From positions 679,095-743,094 of the forward strand of contig VXAI01000303.1 in assembly GCA_013399305.1 (NCBI GenBank): a stretch of DNA of 64,000 bases, read 5' to 3'. The notes under the pieces were generated by a model, which saw only the letters and a list, made by a program, of their open reading frames with translations, ran no database searches and had not been told where the DNA came from. A program made the translations under genes and the position numbers. Positions 1 through 12,700 of this stretch are shown here, in pieces; the first letter of the stretch is position 1, and each line of letters begins with the position of its first letter. Origin of the DNA: Rostratula benghalensis (lineage: Eukaryota > Chordata > Aves > Charadriiformes > Rostratulidae).

Positions 1-1608
1 TATCATTTGTTAGTAGAGAATAATTAAAGAGAAGCTAAAGTAGTTTATAGAATTTAAGCTCTTGAAGCTAAAATTTGTATTACAATTCAGTAAAATTATA
101 TACCTGTGATGTCCACCAAAAACAAAGTTTGAGCAGCATTGGGACTCTTAATAGTATTTAGGATTTAAAGGTATCAGTTCAACTTAATTACAAAATCAAA
201 ACAACCTGTGTGATCAACTTTTGCTGATTTTATTTTTCTCCCTTATGCTGTTTGTGCAAGCTGAGTAATCCTTGAGGGCCAAGAGGGTAAGCATCTAATT
301 TACTAGCTTGAGTCAGTGTTTTAAAGCAGCAGTCAGTAGTCAGTAGCATATGCGGAAATTAGTCATGTGGGTGCTTATTTTACATTGACTGAAAGTCTCT
401 CTTTAAGAACAATAGACAATATAGTATATATTTGGGTGACTGGAGAAGCTGTTTCAGGAAAGATAGCATGTGCAGTTGCTAATTCACAGCAAACCACCAT
501 CAGGAGGTGGCATGGGAAGTGTAAGAAGGAGCTAACTCCTACACTCATTGCCTGGATCTGACTTTAAGCTTGGTGGGTTCTGAGGGGGAAATCAGCATTA
601 CAGCTGGAACAGGCTTAGGATGCAAATTTGAAATGTCTTCACCTAACAGTGTTTGCAAGGTGCCTTATTTTATCAACAAAATCAGCCAAGTAGGCCATTT
701 ATTTTGTTAAGCATTAAAGGTGTCAGGGACTACACTAAGAAAAGGCATAGACCAGAATATATGGGTTCTGTTACTTGTGTTCAAGGAATACCTTCAGCAT
801 CTCAGCTCAACCCATATAAATTCCTGCTCATTCTGTCTTCTCTGTGTGGTGAGACACTGAGGCACAGATGAGGTGATAACAGTTGTTTGATGTCATGTGA
901 GGACAGAAACCATCTGAAAATCTTCTTCTAGTGCTGTAACCATTGGAATGGCTGAGAACCCTCCAAGAAGACAAATTGTGCTTAAAGTAGCAATTTAAAA
1001 ACATTTCAGTCTAGTCCATTGCTCTGCTTTGCAGACCAATTTATTTCTTCACTGTAAGAATGTAAATTGGGAGAAGTTTGCAGATGAAAATTTCTTCACG
1101 GCAACATTTCAATTGCCTTGTGGTGTAAAGCTGTTGATCCTTATATAATATAATCGGTAAACATTCTCTGCAAATATGTGAGACAAACTGGTAAATTAGA
1201 AGTGCATGGTATTTTTACTTTTAATCTTCAGGAAAGTGGTCGTGTTTGTTCTTTTGCTGCAACGTCTTTCCTTAAATGCTTACCAAGTTTCAGCTGTGGC
1301 TTTGATTACTTTCTTTTTGGGTTTGTCTGGTTTAGGTGTAGAACATTTCAGTTGATGGACAGCTTTACATCTGCATTCATAGACTGATGAAGAGGCTATA
1401 CCAGAAATAAAGATGATGGAGTGAGTAATTCTTTTGTTTGATAATGTTGTAGGATTAGATGTAAGAAATCTTTAAAGCTCCATTTCTGTACTCTCTCCAG
1501 ATGGACTTGAAACTCTTACAGGCTTTTATTCCCAAGTATGGAATGGAATTCTGCATTGTGTGAGATACTTATATGACATATTTCCAACTTATATTGGTCC
1601 AGTAGTAT
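1..1608. other. Unique DNA, nothing recognised
   Basis: The stretch is AT-rich and carries no repeat I recognise. Open frames here are under 75 codons, lack splice context or familiar motifs, and look random. It ends where the LTR-like element begins. Confidence 0.6.
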
Positions 1609-2564
1609 ACTGGGTTTGTGTGGCAAGGTCTGTGAGAAGCTGCTAGAAACTTCCCCCATGTCCAATAGTGTCAATGCCAGAGGGCTCCAAGATGGACCCC
1701 ACTGACCAAGCCCAAGCCCAACAGTTCAGTGGTGGTGGTAGCACCTCTGGGGATAACATAGTTAAGAAGGGAGGAAAAACTGCTGCACAACAGCAGACAG
1801 AAAGGAGGAATGAGAATATGCAAGGGAAATAGCTCTGCAGGCACCAAGGTCAGTGCAGAAGGAGCGGGGAGGAGGAGATGCTCGAGGTGCCAGAGCAGAG
1901 ATTAAAACCGTGGTGAGGCAAGGTCTCCCCCTGGAGCCTGTGGAGGACACTACACCAGAGCAGACACCAGAGCAGATGGATGTGCCCGAAGGAGGCTGTG
2001 ACCCCATGGAGAGCCTATGCTGGAGTAAGCTTCTGGCAGGACCTGTGAACCCATGGAGACAGGAGCCCACAGTGGAACAGGTTTGCTGGCAGGACTTGTG
2101 ACTCTGTGGGGAACCCACCCTGGAGCATTGTATTCCTGAAGGTCTGCACCCCATGGAAGGGACCCACGCTGGAGCAGTTTGCGAACAACTGCAGCCCATG
2201 GGAAGGACTGATGTTGGAGATGTTTGTGGAGCGACTGCTTTCCATGGGAGGAACCTAAAGCTAGAGCAGGGGAAGAGTGTGAGGAGTCCTGCCCCTGAGG
2301 AAGAAGTAGCTGTAGAGATATCATGAAATGAACTGACTGCAACCCTCATTCCCTGTCTCCCTGCACTGCTTGGAGGGAGGGAGGAGGTGGAGAAAAACAG
2401 GAGTGAGTTGAGCCCAAGAAGAAGGGAGGGGTGGAGGGAAGGTATTTTAAGGTTTGGTTTTATTTCTTATCATTCCACTTTGATTTGATTGTCCAGTTGA
2501 GGAGGGTTGTGATAATAGTGGCTTTGGTGGGCACCTGGCATCCATCCAGGGTCAACCCACCACA
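1609..2564 (+). mobile_element. Avian endogenous retrovirus LTR, probably solo
   Basis: The segment matches, by recognition, a common avian LTR. It opens near a TG (1611) with a GGTTTG/TGGCAAGG-like start. It then runs through a purine-rich middle with a tandem array, a GAAGAAGGGAGGGGTGG block near 2420, and the ending GGCACCTGGCATCC...CAACCCACCACA at 2530-2564. LTRs of this type normally run from TG to CA. No gag, pol or env sequence flanks it, so it is probably a solo LTR. Compared with the family as I remember it, the part just before the 3' end (around 2490, after 'TTTGATTTGATTG') seems to lack about 100-150 bases, including the expected AATAAA region. The exact family name is not certain. 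Flanking AGTAG (1601-1605) and AGCAG (2565-2569) could be a decayed target duplication, but this is not proven. Confidence 0.72.
1940..2262 (+). repeat. Degenerate ~47-bp tandem array inside the LTR
   Basis: A unit built around CCCATGG...CCCACGCTGGAGCAG recurs with its CCCATGG core (or a variant) at 2003, 2050, about 2103, 2150, 2195 and 2241, a spacing of 45-53 bases. The units have diverged from each other. The array keeps several frames open on both strands, including an antisense frame of 195 codons (1762-2349). Those frames are best read as by-products of the repeat, not genes. Confidence 0.7.
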
Positions 2565-3689
2565 AGCAGGACATGGAATAGGTAGCAGTTGTGTTGTAAA
2601 GCTGTGAATAATCAAAGGTGACTGGCAGCAATTTGAAAAACAAAAGTAATGTTTGGGTCATTGAATCTCATTGTCTGTAGTCAAAAAGCACCTGTGAAAA
2701 AGAAGGATTTACAGAATTCATGATTGTGAAATACTACTACCGCAAGAACGGAACAGGAAACTTCAAGAGTATTGTTAGTGTCTGAAAATTGCTGTCTTTG
2801 CAAGGATTCATAAAATATTCTGGCAGTTGTGTTTAGGTGGACTGCAAGCAACGTTGTGAATCACTATAGAGTATTGTGCAAGAAAGAGGCAATGGCAGGC
2901 CACTCTCAAACTTGAAGTATATAGCAGAATTCCTTTATACATGCCTTTTAGTATATATAGCTTCTTATACGATTACAGGTATAGCATATTTAGCACAATA
3001 GCTTCTTATATGATTGCACAATTTTACTAGTCTGTAGAAATGTGTTGAATCAGCTTGCATGGTTTATACTTCTGTTGCTAGAATTAATTGTTGCGTCAGT
3101 CAGTCTGCATTCAATCAGGAAGATAACATGCAAGTTGAATGGTTGTATGTGTTCATATATTTATAACTCTGTATTTTGCACTCTTAATTTTCAGCTTGGA
3201 TGGAATTGGAATTTATTTCTGTCTGAGTGGTAAGCTTGATGTGAGGATTTTAAAAGTCCCTATGTTTGAACATCAGCTTGACATAGGATTCCTATCCTTT
3301 GACCTTAAAGTTCTTGTGGCCATTAAGATAGGGTCATACATGACCACATAAGTGAACACAAACACAGTTTCCTGGGGACTCATAGGATGAAAACTGCTTG
3401 ACAGAGATTGGATGTATTTGAGAATGTGGGGCAGGATCCTCTTTGGAAAGAGGCTTGCTGATTTTGTGAAGAGACCTTCAAACTAGGGGAGATTTTCCAT
3501 AATCTGAGGCAAGTGAGGGCTCCATGGGCAGAACACAGGTGTCCTGGAGACTGAAAAACTGGGAGGGGAGTTGCAAATGCATTAAGGAAATGAAAGACAA
3601 GCTGGAAACAAGGAAGATCCACCAGGAGGGTACCCATTGCCAGACTGTGAGGACACCCAACACTCAGCTGCAGCTGAATCTGAGGCAAT
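2565..3689. other. Mostly unique DNA with a short direct repeat
   Basis: A 20-base block, ATAGCTTCTTATACGATTAC at 2957, recurs with few changes at 2998, giving a two-copy repeat with a 41-base period. The part from about 3370 to 3689 is purine-rich on the top strand. It may be more of the CR1 element that follows, but I cannot align it with confidence. No gene was seen. Confidence 0.45.
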
Positions 3690-4600
3690 GAAGGACACAG
3701 AGCTTTCCTGTAGTACATGAATAGTAAAAGAACAGCCTTAGGAAACTGTAGCCCTTCTGCTCAATGGGGACAGGAGACCTCATGTCAAAGGAAGTGAAAA
3801 AAGGTGGAGGTGCTCAGCTGTTTTTTGTTGTTGTTTTTGTTTGTTTCCACTGATAAGGCATGCCCTTGAGTCCCTGAGCCTCCTAGCAGAGTGTAGGGAA
3901 ATTATGCCACATACGGGAAAGGGAGAAGGAATTTGGGAGCATTTTACCCACTGGGACACAGACAAGTCTGTGTGAAGCAGACAAGACAAGCACCTTGGGT
4001 TCACCCAAGGATGATGTTGGAACTGACTTATGTCACTGGAGACACCTCTGTACCATCTTTGAAAGGTTACAGCACCTGGGGAGGTTCCTCATAAAGGGGA
4101 AAAAGGCAAATGTTGCACCCATCTTCAATCCCAGGTAATGACAGGCTGGTCAGCCCCTCCATGCCTCTGAGAAGGCCATGGATCTAATCCTCCTGAAAAC
4201 CACTTCCAGCCACAGGAAGGAGGAGAAAGTGACTGGGAGATGTCAGTACAGGTTTACTGATGACAAATCCTGTGCAGCCTGTGCACCCAGCTTCTGCTGT
4301 GATGGGGTGATGTGTTCTGTGGAAGCAGTAGGTGTTGTATACTTCAACTTTAGCAAAGTCCTTGTCACAACCTTCCATAGTTTTCTTCTCATCAAACTGG
4401 TGAGATAAGTGAATGCGAAAGTAGGTGGAAGGTTGAGTGATACTGTTGGGCAGTGAGGCAATGTGTGAATTTCTTCTGGGATGTCTCTATTTGAAGATAT
4501 TCAAACCTCAACTGGACAAGTTTCTAAGGAGCCTCACATAGGTGAACCTGGTTTTAGCAGGGTGGTGAACCAGGTGATTTCCAGAAGTGTCTTCTAATAT
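3690..4600 (+). mobile_element. Old CR1 LINE fragment, internally deleted
   Basis: CR1 is a non-LTR retrotransposon whose ORF2 encodes an endonuclease and a reverse transcriptase. Here 3710-3870 resembles the region before the RT core (CTCAATGGGGACAGGAGACC, then a CACTGATAAGGC stretch). 3990-4100 matches the 'dgmhp..lrelad' region in decayed form, and 4320-4440 matches the RT palm block (GTTGTATACTTCAACTTTAGCAAAG, decayed 'VVYLDFSKAFDT'). From about 4440 it jumps straight to the element's 3' end (GATATTCAAACC...GGTTTTAGCAGGGTGG...). Roughly a kilobase of RT and thumb sequence is therefore missing. Many frameshifts and stops make it a dead copy. It is the most diverged CR1 in the window. Confidence 0.75.
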
Positions 4601-6436
4601 GTATGGTTTCATTACTTCCATGAAGTACTAGCAAAATAATCTCCTTTAACCTTGTCCTCAAAGTGAGGGAGTTTTGTAACTGTCCAAGACTGATTTTTAC
4701 CTGTCCACATAAGCTGAGCATTTCACTGCCACTGTGTATGTACAGCCATGGATAGGATGTCGGTGCAGTTTCTGATGCCACAAGCTATCATCTCTAGATT
4801 TGTAGTAGCTTCCACAGCAGCAAGTTGCAGCTGGAAAAATCAGAGCAGTAGTACTGCTTGAAAGGGTTTTGCAGACCACTGTGTCCTTTGCTTTCACAGA
4901 CTTTGTAACAGGTGCTGAAGCTGGACAAGAAAACTACCCTTGTAGTCTGCTCCTGGAAGTCTCTCCCTCAACTCTCCTGTGCCTTTTTCAGTTGTACACT
5001 TGTATGTTACTGCATGCATACCATCCTTGTGTGGTTGTAATAAAATTGATATTGCCTACAAGCATCAGTTTTTCATGTATATTGTGCTTTAAGGCAGCAC
5101 ATCTGCAGTGAATCCGGTATCTGGGAGCCTAGTATGTGTACCATCTCATCCCTTAGGTGCTGAGAAAGGGTCTGTGGTACACAGAACTCCGAACTCCAGT
5201 ATGGGAAAGTATGGGAACTTCACAGTCAAAAAGGAGACTGTGCTGCGCTATGTCATGTCTCTTGGAAGGAAGTCCTGGAAATTATGTGAGAATAGGGATA
5301 ATTGTGTGGCAATGGCTTTTGTCTTTCTGAAAGCTGCAGATGATTTCACATGGATATCTAATCTTGCCATTAAAATGTAATGTGGAAAGTGTCAATTGTA
5401 AGCTATACTTATTTTTTTTGGCACAAGTCTGCCTATCTGACATCAAGATGATTATACCCTTTTTAAAAAATATGCATGTGTCAATTACAGAATTATAATT
5501 TAAATATCTTAATTCTTCTTCCATGAGCAACTAAAAAGCCTCCTTCAATAATTTCATTTAATTATTTAAATCAATTTTACCCTAGTTATTTTAGTAATGC
5601 TAATCTAGCTTTTGACACGCTGCATGGCAGTTCTGCTTGTATAGGGAATGAACCCCAGTAGTAGGTTTTGACACAGAAAACTGCCCTCAGCTTGTATTGC
5701 AAAACTCCATCCTGCAGCCCTTGCAGCATACCTGCAGATCTTCTCCACGCAACTAATGCTTTCCTTGATGTTATCAATTTCCCATACCCCCATTAAACTT
5801 TTATGGGGGGTGTTGGTGCACAGACTATAAGGGAAAAAGCAGCTTACACAAGGGTTGCAGCAGATGATTTGCTGTAGGGGAAAGCAGTGGCATGTGTCTT
5901 GCTTCTGCAGGGCTGGGATAAAGGGAGATGGAGAAGGGAGAACAGGTATTTTATTAGGAAAAAGTGTAGGAACTTGCTGGCTTTTGGATTCCACCTGTGT
6001 TATAAAACATTGCACAGGCTGTTGAAAGGTCTGGATTCAAAGGAAGCTGTTAAAAGAAATAACCTTTTTTTCTGAGCCTTGTAGAAGCAGTAGGTAACTG
6101 AGCTCTTAAATGGAACAAATTTTATTTACAAGTACAGCTTGCTTTTTTTTTTTTTTTTTTTTTTTTTCCCCAATTGCTAGTGTTTTCCGCTGTGGGTGGC
6201 TTTACTCACCTTCAATTTGAATCAATAACAACAGTAGGTGAAATGGCTCAGTCTGTTGTCCTGACAGGTTGAAAGGTTTCTTATGTGTGTGTGTTTTCTT
6301 TAGTCTGTTACTATCCCTTTGAAGAGAGAATGCAGTGAGATATGGTGAACAACTCACTCCTACGTTAGTAGGATGCTTTTATGACAGTTACATATATGAC
6401 ACCTGAAAAAAATGCTGAGCTTATTTTTTTTTTCAG
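4601..6436. other. Unique AT-rich DNA with a T25 run
   Basis: No repeat family or coding pattern was recognised. The antisense frame of 136 codons at 5605-6015 has no familiar motif and no clear splice context. A 25-base T run lies at 6143-6167, followed by CCCC, about 270 bases upstream of the possible exon at 6437. Confidence 0.5.
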
Positions 6437-6571
6437 ATGATTTGTTTAATGGCTAGAACCAGAGGAAACTCTTTGTACTGTACATAAGTTTGGAGTGACA
6501 ACAGGCAGTTTTCTATGTGTGCCACAAAAAAATGTCACACCGAGTTAATCTGGTAGATGATGGACCACCAG
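6437..6571 (+). CDS. Possible 5' exon with a start codon (speculative)
   Basis: A strong splice acceptor (about ten T, then CAG, ending at 6436) precedes a 135-base segment. The segment ends in CAG followed by GTAACA (donor at 6572). Within it, ATG at 6532 opens a frame reading MSHRVNLVDDGPP up to the donor, leaving one base of the next codon. The 95 bases before the ATG would be 5' untranslated, and the context AAAAAAATGT has the favoured A at -3. If real, this would be an alternative first coding exon of a gene running rightwards with a long following intron. I do not recognise the peptide, and no downstream exon in the window can be tied to it. A chance pairing of acceptor, ATG and donor is quite possible in 64 kb, so this stays a candidate. 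Confidence 0.25.
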
Positions 6572-8691
6572 GTAACAGAGTGAGTTCTCTGTTCTCTTTG
6601 TTGGCTTAAACATGTGGCAATCAACTTGAATTTTATTTCTTTAAAAGGTTCTAATTTCTCTGTTTCAGCTGCTTACTTGGTATCTTTGTTTATATCCATG
6701 TTGAAGTAGATACAATATTCAACTCTTCTTGAAGATGTGGGTTTTTACACACATCTTAAAATTTATAAGAAATATGCACAGTTGCTTTGAGTGCTGTATC
6801 TGTGTTTTGCTAAGAAACCAAGTACCTGTAATTCCTTTTGAAAACACTAGGTGTTTTATGTCACTCCACCTTCACTAAGTGAAAACCTGGGTTTATTTCA
6901 TAAAGAAAATTTCATTAATTTCCTCCAGCTCTAGTTTTATGGCTTCCTTAGTACTAAAGCACTTTGGTTACATATAGTAAAATATTTCAAACAACTGAAA
7001 AGAGCTGTATGAGTTAGAAATCCTGTTTCAAAAGCAAAAGAAAACATGACACAAGAATAGTAAGAAATAAAATAAAATCAGGTGCCACTGAATTACTAGA
7101 TTACTTCATAGTTCAGATGTATTTGTATATGGTCAAGGCTAGTTCTTATACTAGGTGAGCCCAATATTGCCATAATGAGTCTGATCTCCCAGGGCCCGCT
7201 TCTGGCATGGAATAAAGGATACTTGCACTGTTGTCAAATTCGTCGAGTAAGAGCTGGTGACAGCTACTTCTCATCTTAAAATGGTTGCAGAAATTGTCAG
7301 TTCTGGTTACGGAAACTATCAGCTCCAACTTTTCACTGCCACCCTCCAGAAATACACAAGGCACAGTTGGAAGAGAAGTTTGTCTAGCCTTTACTATTTT
7401 TAAAGGTTTCTTTTATGTACACAGCATAGAAAGGATCAGCACAAATGAATAGAGTAAGTGACAGACACAGAAAACAGCCCAGACCTGAAAAGGAGATGGA
7501 TTTCTTTGCTACAAAGCCTTGTTTAGGCAGGGCTTTTTAGCATAAATGCTGCCTCCTCCTGACTTCTGGAAAATAGGATATAGCACCTTCTTTGTGAGTA
7601 AACAGAGCTCTGTCAAAAGGCAGTGCCTCCGTTGGTCTCCCTATCAAACGGGAGCAATCTACAAGAGACCCTGTTTTCTGCTAGCCTTGTTTCAAAGGGT
7701 TAGCACAACTTACCAACTTAAGGCTTCCATCTCTAAGACAGATAAGGGCTCTGCGACCTGCTATGGATTTGTGTCCTAAAAAAGAAAAGCAGTGAGCTTC
7801 CCACAGCTACCTGGAAGCAGAATTACATAACGCAACTATTTATGAGACACGTCAAGTACAGACATAAGACAGCAGCCCTGTAAAACAGCCTCCCAAACTA
7901 GCACAGAAATATGATGCTCAAAACCTATGGTTCTTGATGCTAGTTTTCTGGACCTATCTGATTGAATTGCATAATGGACAAATTGTGTGCTGAGTGTAGC
8001 GGACAGCTTTTAGAGAATGTACTTTTTCAACCACAACATTTTAAAATTTTGAGGGAGAACCTATCTGGAATGCAAAGTAAAACACTGTGCACTGCAGTCT
8101 TCCCTACATTTTTTCTCCATGGATTGCCATTTCTATCCTTTAATGTTCCTGTGATCCCACAACCAGTATATTCTGGTCTTGAGTCGTATGCACCTCAGAT
8201 TAAATTAGATGCTGCTCTAGAGCCTGTAAAATACTCAGAGTAGAATTAAGAAAGCATTAAAACCTGGAGATTTGTAACTGTAGGAAACAGCTTCTTTTAA
8301 AAAGGGAACGATTAGCATTTCCTCTTATTTGCTTATAAGCTTTTCAACCTTCACAATTATTCATAAGTGTTTATGGTTTACAGTATTTATACTGTGATTT
8401 TTTATTGATTTTTTAAACTGATCTCTTGTAGCTGCATGTAAATGGTGGAAGATTTTCTGCCTAATGTAGATTACCAAGCAGTTTGTAAAAGGGAGACTTG
8501 CTTGTATGTGGTATGTAATGCACACCTAAGAATGATAGTTAATGCTGAAGATTTTGCATTCGATTAGTCTTTTATTCACAAGTAGACTGGGATCTTCCAG
8601 TTCCTGCCTCCCACCAGTTCTTTGTTGGTCTCCTGAAAATGTCTTGTTTAACAAAGATGTTCAAGTCAGATTCATCCTCTAATTTGTAACT
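6572..8691. other. Unique DNA, nothing recognised
   Basis: No repeats were recognised apart from short homopolymers. Open frames such as 7962-8243 (93 codons) and 7146-7364 (antisense, 72 codons) show no known motif or splice pattern. Low GC throughout fits intron or intergenic DNA. Confidence 0.5.
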
Positions 8692-9797
8692 GTCATACAA
8701 TCACAAAATCATAGAATATTTTGGATTGGAAGGGACCATCTAGTCCAACCCCTCTGCAATAAGCAGGGACGTCTTCACCTAGATCAGGTTGCTTAGAGAC
8801 CAATCCAACCTGACCTTGAATGTTTACAGGGATGGATGGGATATCTACCACCCCCCCAGGCAACCTGTTCCAGTGGTTCACTACCCTCATCATAAAAATA
8901 TCGGCCTTATGTTCCATCTCCATCTACCCTCTTTTGGTTTAAAATCATTACTCCTTGTCTTATCACAATAAGCTCTGCTAAAAAGTCTGTCCCCATCTTT
9001 CTTACAAGCTTCTTTTAAGAACTGAAAAGTCACAATAAGGTCTCCCTGAAGCCTTCTCTTTTTCAGGCTGAACAACCCCATGTATCCCAGCCTGTCCTCA
9101 CAGGAGAGGTGCTCCAGCCCTCTAACAATCTTTGCAGTCTCTTCTGGACTTGCTTGAACAAGTAAATGTCTTTCCTATGCTGAGTACTGCAGAACTAGAC
9201 ACAGTACTCCTGGGGGGGTCTCACTAGAGCAGAGAGGCAGAATCACCTATTGGCCACGCTGCTTCAAATGCAGCCCAGGATGTGGTTGGACTTCTGGGCT
9301 ATGAGCACACGCTGATAGGTTGTGACCCACCAGTCACTTTCAAGTACTTCTCAAAACACTCACCTCCCAAACAGTATTGATACTGGAGGTTGCTCTGACC
9401 CCAGGTGCAGGACCCTGCACTTGGCCTTGTTGAACCTCATGAGGTTCACACAGACCCACTTCCTGAGCCTGCCCAGGTCTCTCTGGATGGCATCCCATCA
9501 CCCAGGTGTGTCAACCGCACCACTTACCATGTTCACCTGTAAATGTGCTGAGAGAGCACTATGTCATTGATGAAGATACTGAACAGTACTGGTCCCAGCA
9601 TGGACCCTTGAGGGACAGCATTTGTCACTGCTTTCCATATGGACATTGAGCCAATGACCACTGCTCTCTGGATGTGACCATCCAACCAATTCCAATTCCT
9701 CATCCACCAAACAGTCTACCCATCAAATCTATATTCAATTTAGAGAGAAAGATATTGTGGGATACCATGTCAACAGCTGGATAGCTCTTCCCCGATA
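8692..9797 (-). mobile_element. CR1 LINE 3' fragment, minus strand
   Basis: Read on the minus strand, the element ends at 8692 with the CR1 tail (complement of ATCACAAAATCATAGAATATTTTGGATTGGAAGGGACC, seen from 8700). Going right, the complement covers the ORF2 C-terminal region: the 'HWNRLPG' block at 8860-8880, the 'GLFSLKKRRLQGDLI' block near 9040-9080, the tumour-of-repeats region around 9200-9300, and the 'KCRVLHLG'-like block near 9400-9430. It then reaches the RT-core side near 9560-9780 ('...[21 protein letters not shown]'-like, decayed). Stops and frameshifts break the reading frame throughout. The 5' end is truncated at about 9797, inside the RT. It is a dead copy with no sign of an internal partner. 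Confidence 0.85.
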
Positions 9798-12700
9798 AAA
9801 AGGGAGGTATCAACAGAATATTCTGTGAAGTTTATTCCTAAATAGCCTCATGCTTAGTCATTTACACTGAGAGCAAAACTTACTGCTCTGATAATTCTGT
9901 GAGACCTCAAGGGAGGGGAATAGTACAGTTTAACAAATTTATTCTTTTGCAGGTGGTATTTTTTTTGAGTATTTGTCGTACAGCCATATACGTGGACTGA
10001 AGTTATGGTCAAAGCAGGAACAGTTTGAATAAGGGAACTTTTCATAATTGTTTTGACCAAGTTTGTAAAGATATTTTGTCCCTCCTACATTTTAAAGAGC
10101 TGCCAAGAATGTTGATGTTAATAATGCCCATACAAATTTACAAATTCAGACTCTTTGTACCTGTGACTATGCATGAAAATTTTCTCTTTTTCCATGAATT
10201 TTTATGGTCTGAAATAATCTAATTAGCCATAAAAATTAGCAATATGTTAGCTCCATGACCTGATAATTCTTCACCCTTGTAGGGTTAATGATCCTTTCTA
10301 ATTGATATGAAATTATTAGAATTTATTGGAGGTTTTCCATGGTTGCTCCGTGACAAAAATATAACTAGCTAAATATATTGTAATATGAAATATGTAAAAC
10401 AGTGAATTTATCTAGCCAATCGTTTTCAATTTTTTGATAAATTTCAAAGGAAACTGTGAACCCTTCATAAAGTACATCCTTGTGGATTGCTAAATAGCAT
10501 GTGAAAACTCTTTTTTCTAAATCAGCTCTCATTTGACATCCTTAATGCCGTATTATGAGACTTCCAGGATGTGGAAGAGCTCAAACTAATACCATGCTCA
10601 TTTTAGATAGTTGTTTGCATGGGTAACTTTTCTTGCTTTGCAAAGTTTCAATCACTAACTGATTCTAGAGGGCATAGATATGTCATTTGTAGCCATCTGG
10701 GCTACAATCTGAAGAACTCTGCACTTTGCTGAGTGGTGGTGCAGCTCGCAGGGCACTGTTTTGTGGAGATGATTGTCTCCTGCCCCTATTACACCCAGAG
10801 AATGGCATTACTGGCCTTGCACAAGGTGAGAAGGTTTATATGAGCTGTTCTCAAGTTAAAGAGAACAAAGGAAACATGCAAAAGCAAGAAAAATTTAACT
10901 CAATCTACACTTTAACAGAGGCAAAGGAGTTTAGGAATCCAAGTAGTGATGGAGACAGATCTTTTCTAAATTTCAAAGAATAGGGATGATTTAAAATAAT
11001 CTGTAATATCTGTCATTCTCATAGAATTAGCACAAAACAGCATGACCAGAAGGATTCTATTGTGTGACTTAAATTGTCTATTTTATTGTTGTTTCCTGCC
11101 AAGAAACTTGGCAGAAAATCATACTTTTTATAATTATTTTGCTTTCAGTAATCAAAATTAAAAGCTTTAAGCCTCGGTACTTTTTGGACCTTCAGCATTA
11201 TGCACAGAACTTCCAATGGTGCTTTTCATTTAATTACTTTCTCCAAGCCATGCTGGACACATACTTTTTAAGCATTTCCTATAATCTCTATTTGTGGAGT
11301 AGGGTAGCTGCCAGACAGCCAAACAGAAAATGTAATCCAAGGGCTAGTAAGTGCAGTTTAAACTATGCAATATAAGTAGGACAGTTTTTGGTAGTTCTGT
11401 GCAGTATGGCATGTATGTCCAGATGAAGGACAAAATTTATTTTTAAAAATGACTAAGGGGTTTATTGTTACTTTATTTCACCTGTATAATGTGATTTATA
11501 TTTAAAATGTATAGATGAAAAGTTCTGCCTTGCTCTCTGTGTGCTGGTAGAGCTGCTGTGCAGCACACAAGGTAGTGGTTCATCTACTCACATTATTTTT
11601 TTCTAAATATAAAAAGCCAGCAACTTGCTAATACAGTAGTCATTGTGGCACTTTACCCAGAAAAATAACACAAGGAAAAATTCCAAGGAGGTATGAATAC
11701 TTAAAAACTCAGGAAATTTCAAATGTTCTTTGAGCAGCAAAAATAATTTGGAGATCTGATGGATTCTAAATTTTCTTTGGAACCAGCTTTTTATCAGCCC
11801 AGGACTTTCATTAGTGAGTAGTGCTGAATCTTGTTCCAATTGCTTGTGTTCATTTTTTTTATGAAGATGCCTGAAGGTCTGTGGAGTTGCACACTTGCAG
11901 GTGCTTAGCAATGTGAGCGAGCCTCAGCTGGCTGTGGCACAGACTCTCTGCTGAGCAGGAATGTGGCCCTGGCTCTCCTGGGACCATCTTTCCTACTAGA
12001 TTAAGTGCTTTGAAAGGAGGCAGGAGTATCATTTCAGTACTACTTCTCATGGACTCCATGTGCCACTAGGAAAACAGAAAACTTTTCTTTTCCCTGGGTT
12101 GTGAGAGAGCACCTGATTGTATTTGGATAATTTTTTTGAAGACTTGCTTAGACATAAACCAATGGCACTTTCAACAGATGCTCTGTGAGTCTTATTAGGG
12201 GTTGCATTAATATATAGCAGTTGTTGCTGATTTCTTACATGACTGATCTCTCAGCCGCATGTGAGGAGGGAGTTTGAGGCCAAAGTTCTCTGGAAAGCAC
12301 TGCACAGCGCAGAGGTGGTGGGTTAATCCACTGTTCAGTCCACTTCCTATGTCTAGCAAGTCATAAGATGTTTTTATTTACATATTTTTGAAGTTGAGTG
12401 AAAAGTGCAGTGAGAATTCAGAAATTGGGAAGAATATGAAAAGCATAGCTTGTATTTGATCTGAAGCATCAAGCTTTTGCATTTGATCTCTCTGGAATTT
12501 GTGACCGAGTACTCTGGTCTCACTTGATCAAGGCAGCAAGAAATCATTTTCTTCTTGCTAAGTGGTTGCAAACTTTACAGGATTTTATAAACTTAGTCTA
12601 ACAGAGGCAAGACAGTGATTGGAAGTATAAGAACAAATTACTCACATCCCTAGAGATTATAATATTCTACATGGCCATTGAAAATAAAATAAAAAGGAAC

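Noticed and set aside
1762..2349. Antisense 195-codon open frame
   Set aside because: It lies within the LTR and is held open by the ~47-bp tandem array. Two other antisense frames and a sense frame overlap it, which is typical of repeat-driven frames.
5605..6015. Antisense 136-codon frame
   Set aside because: No familiar motif, no clear splice sites. This length is expected by chance in 64 kb.
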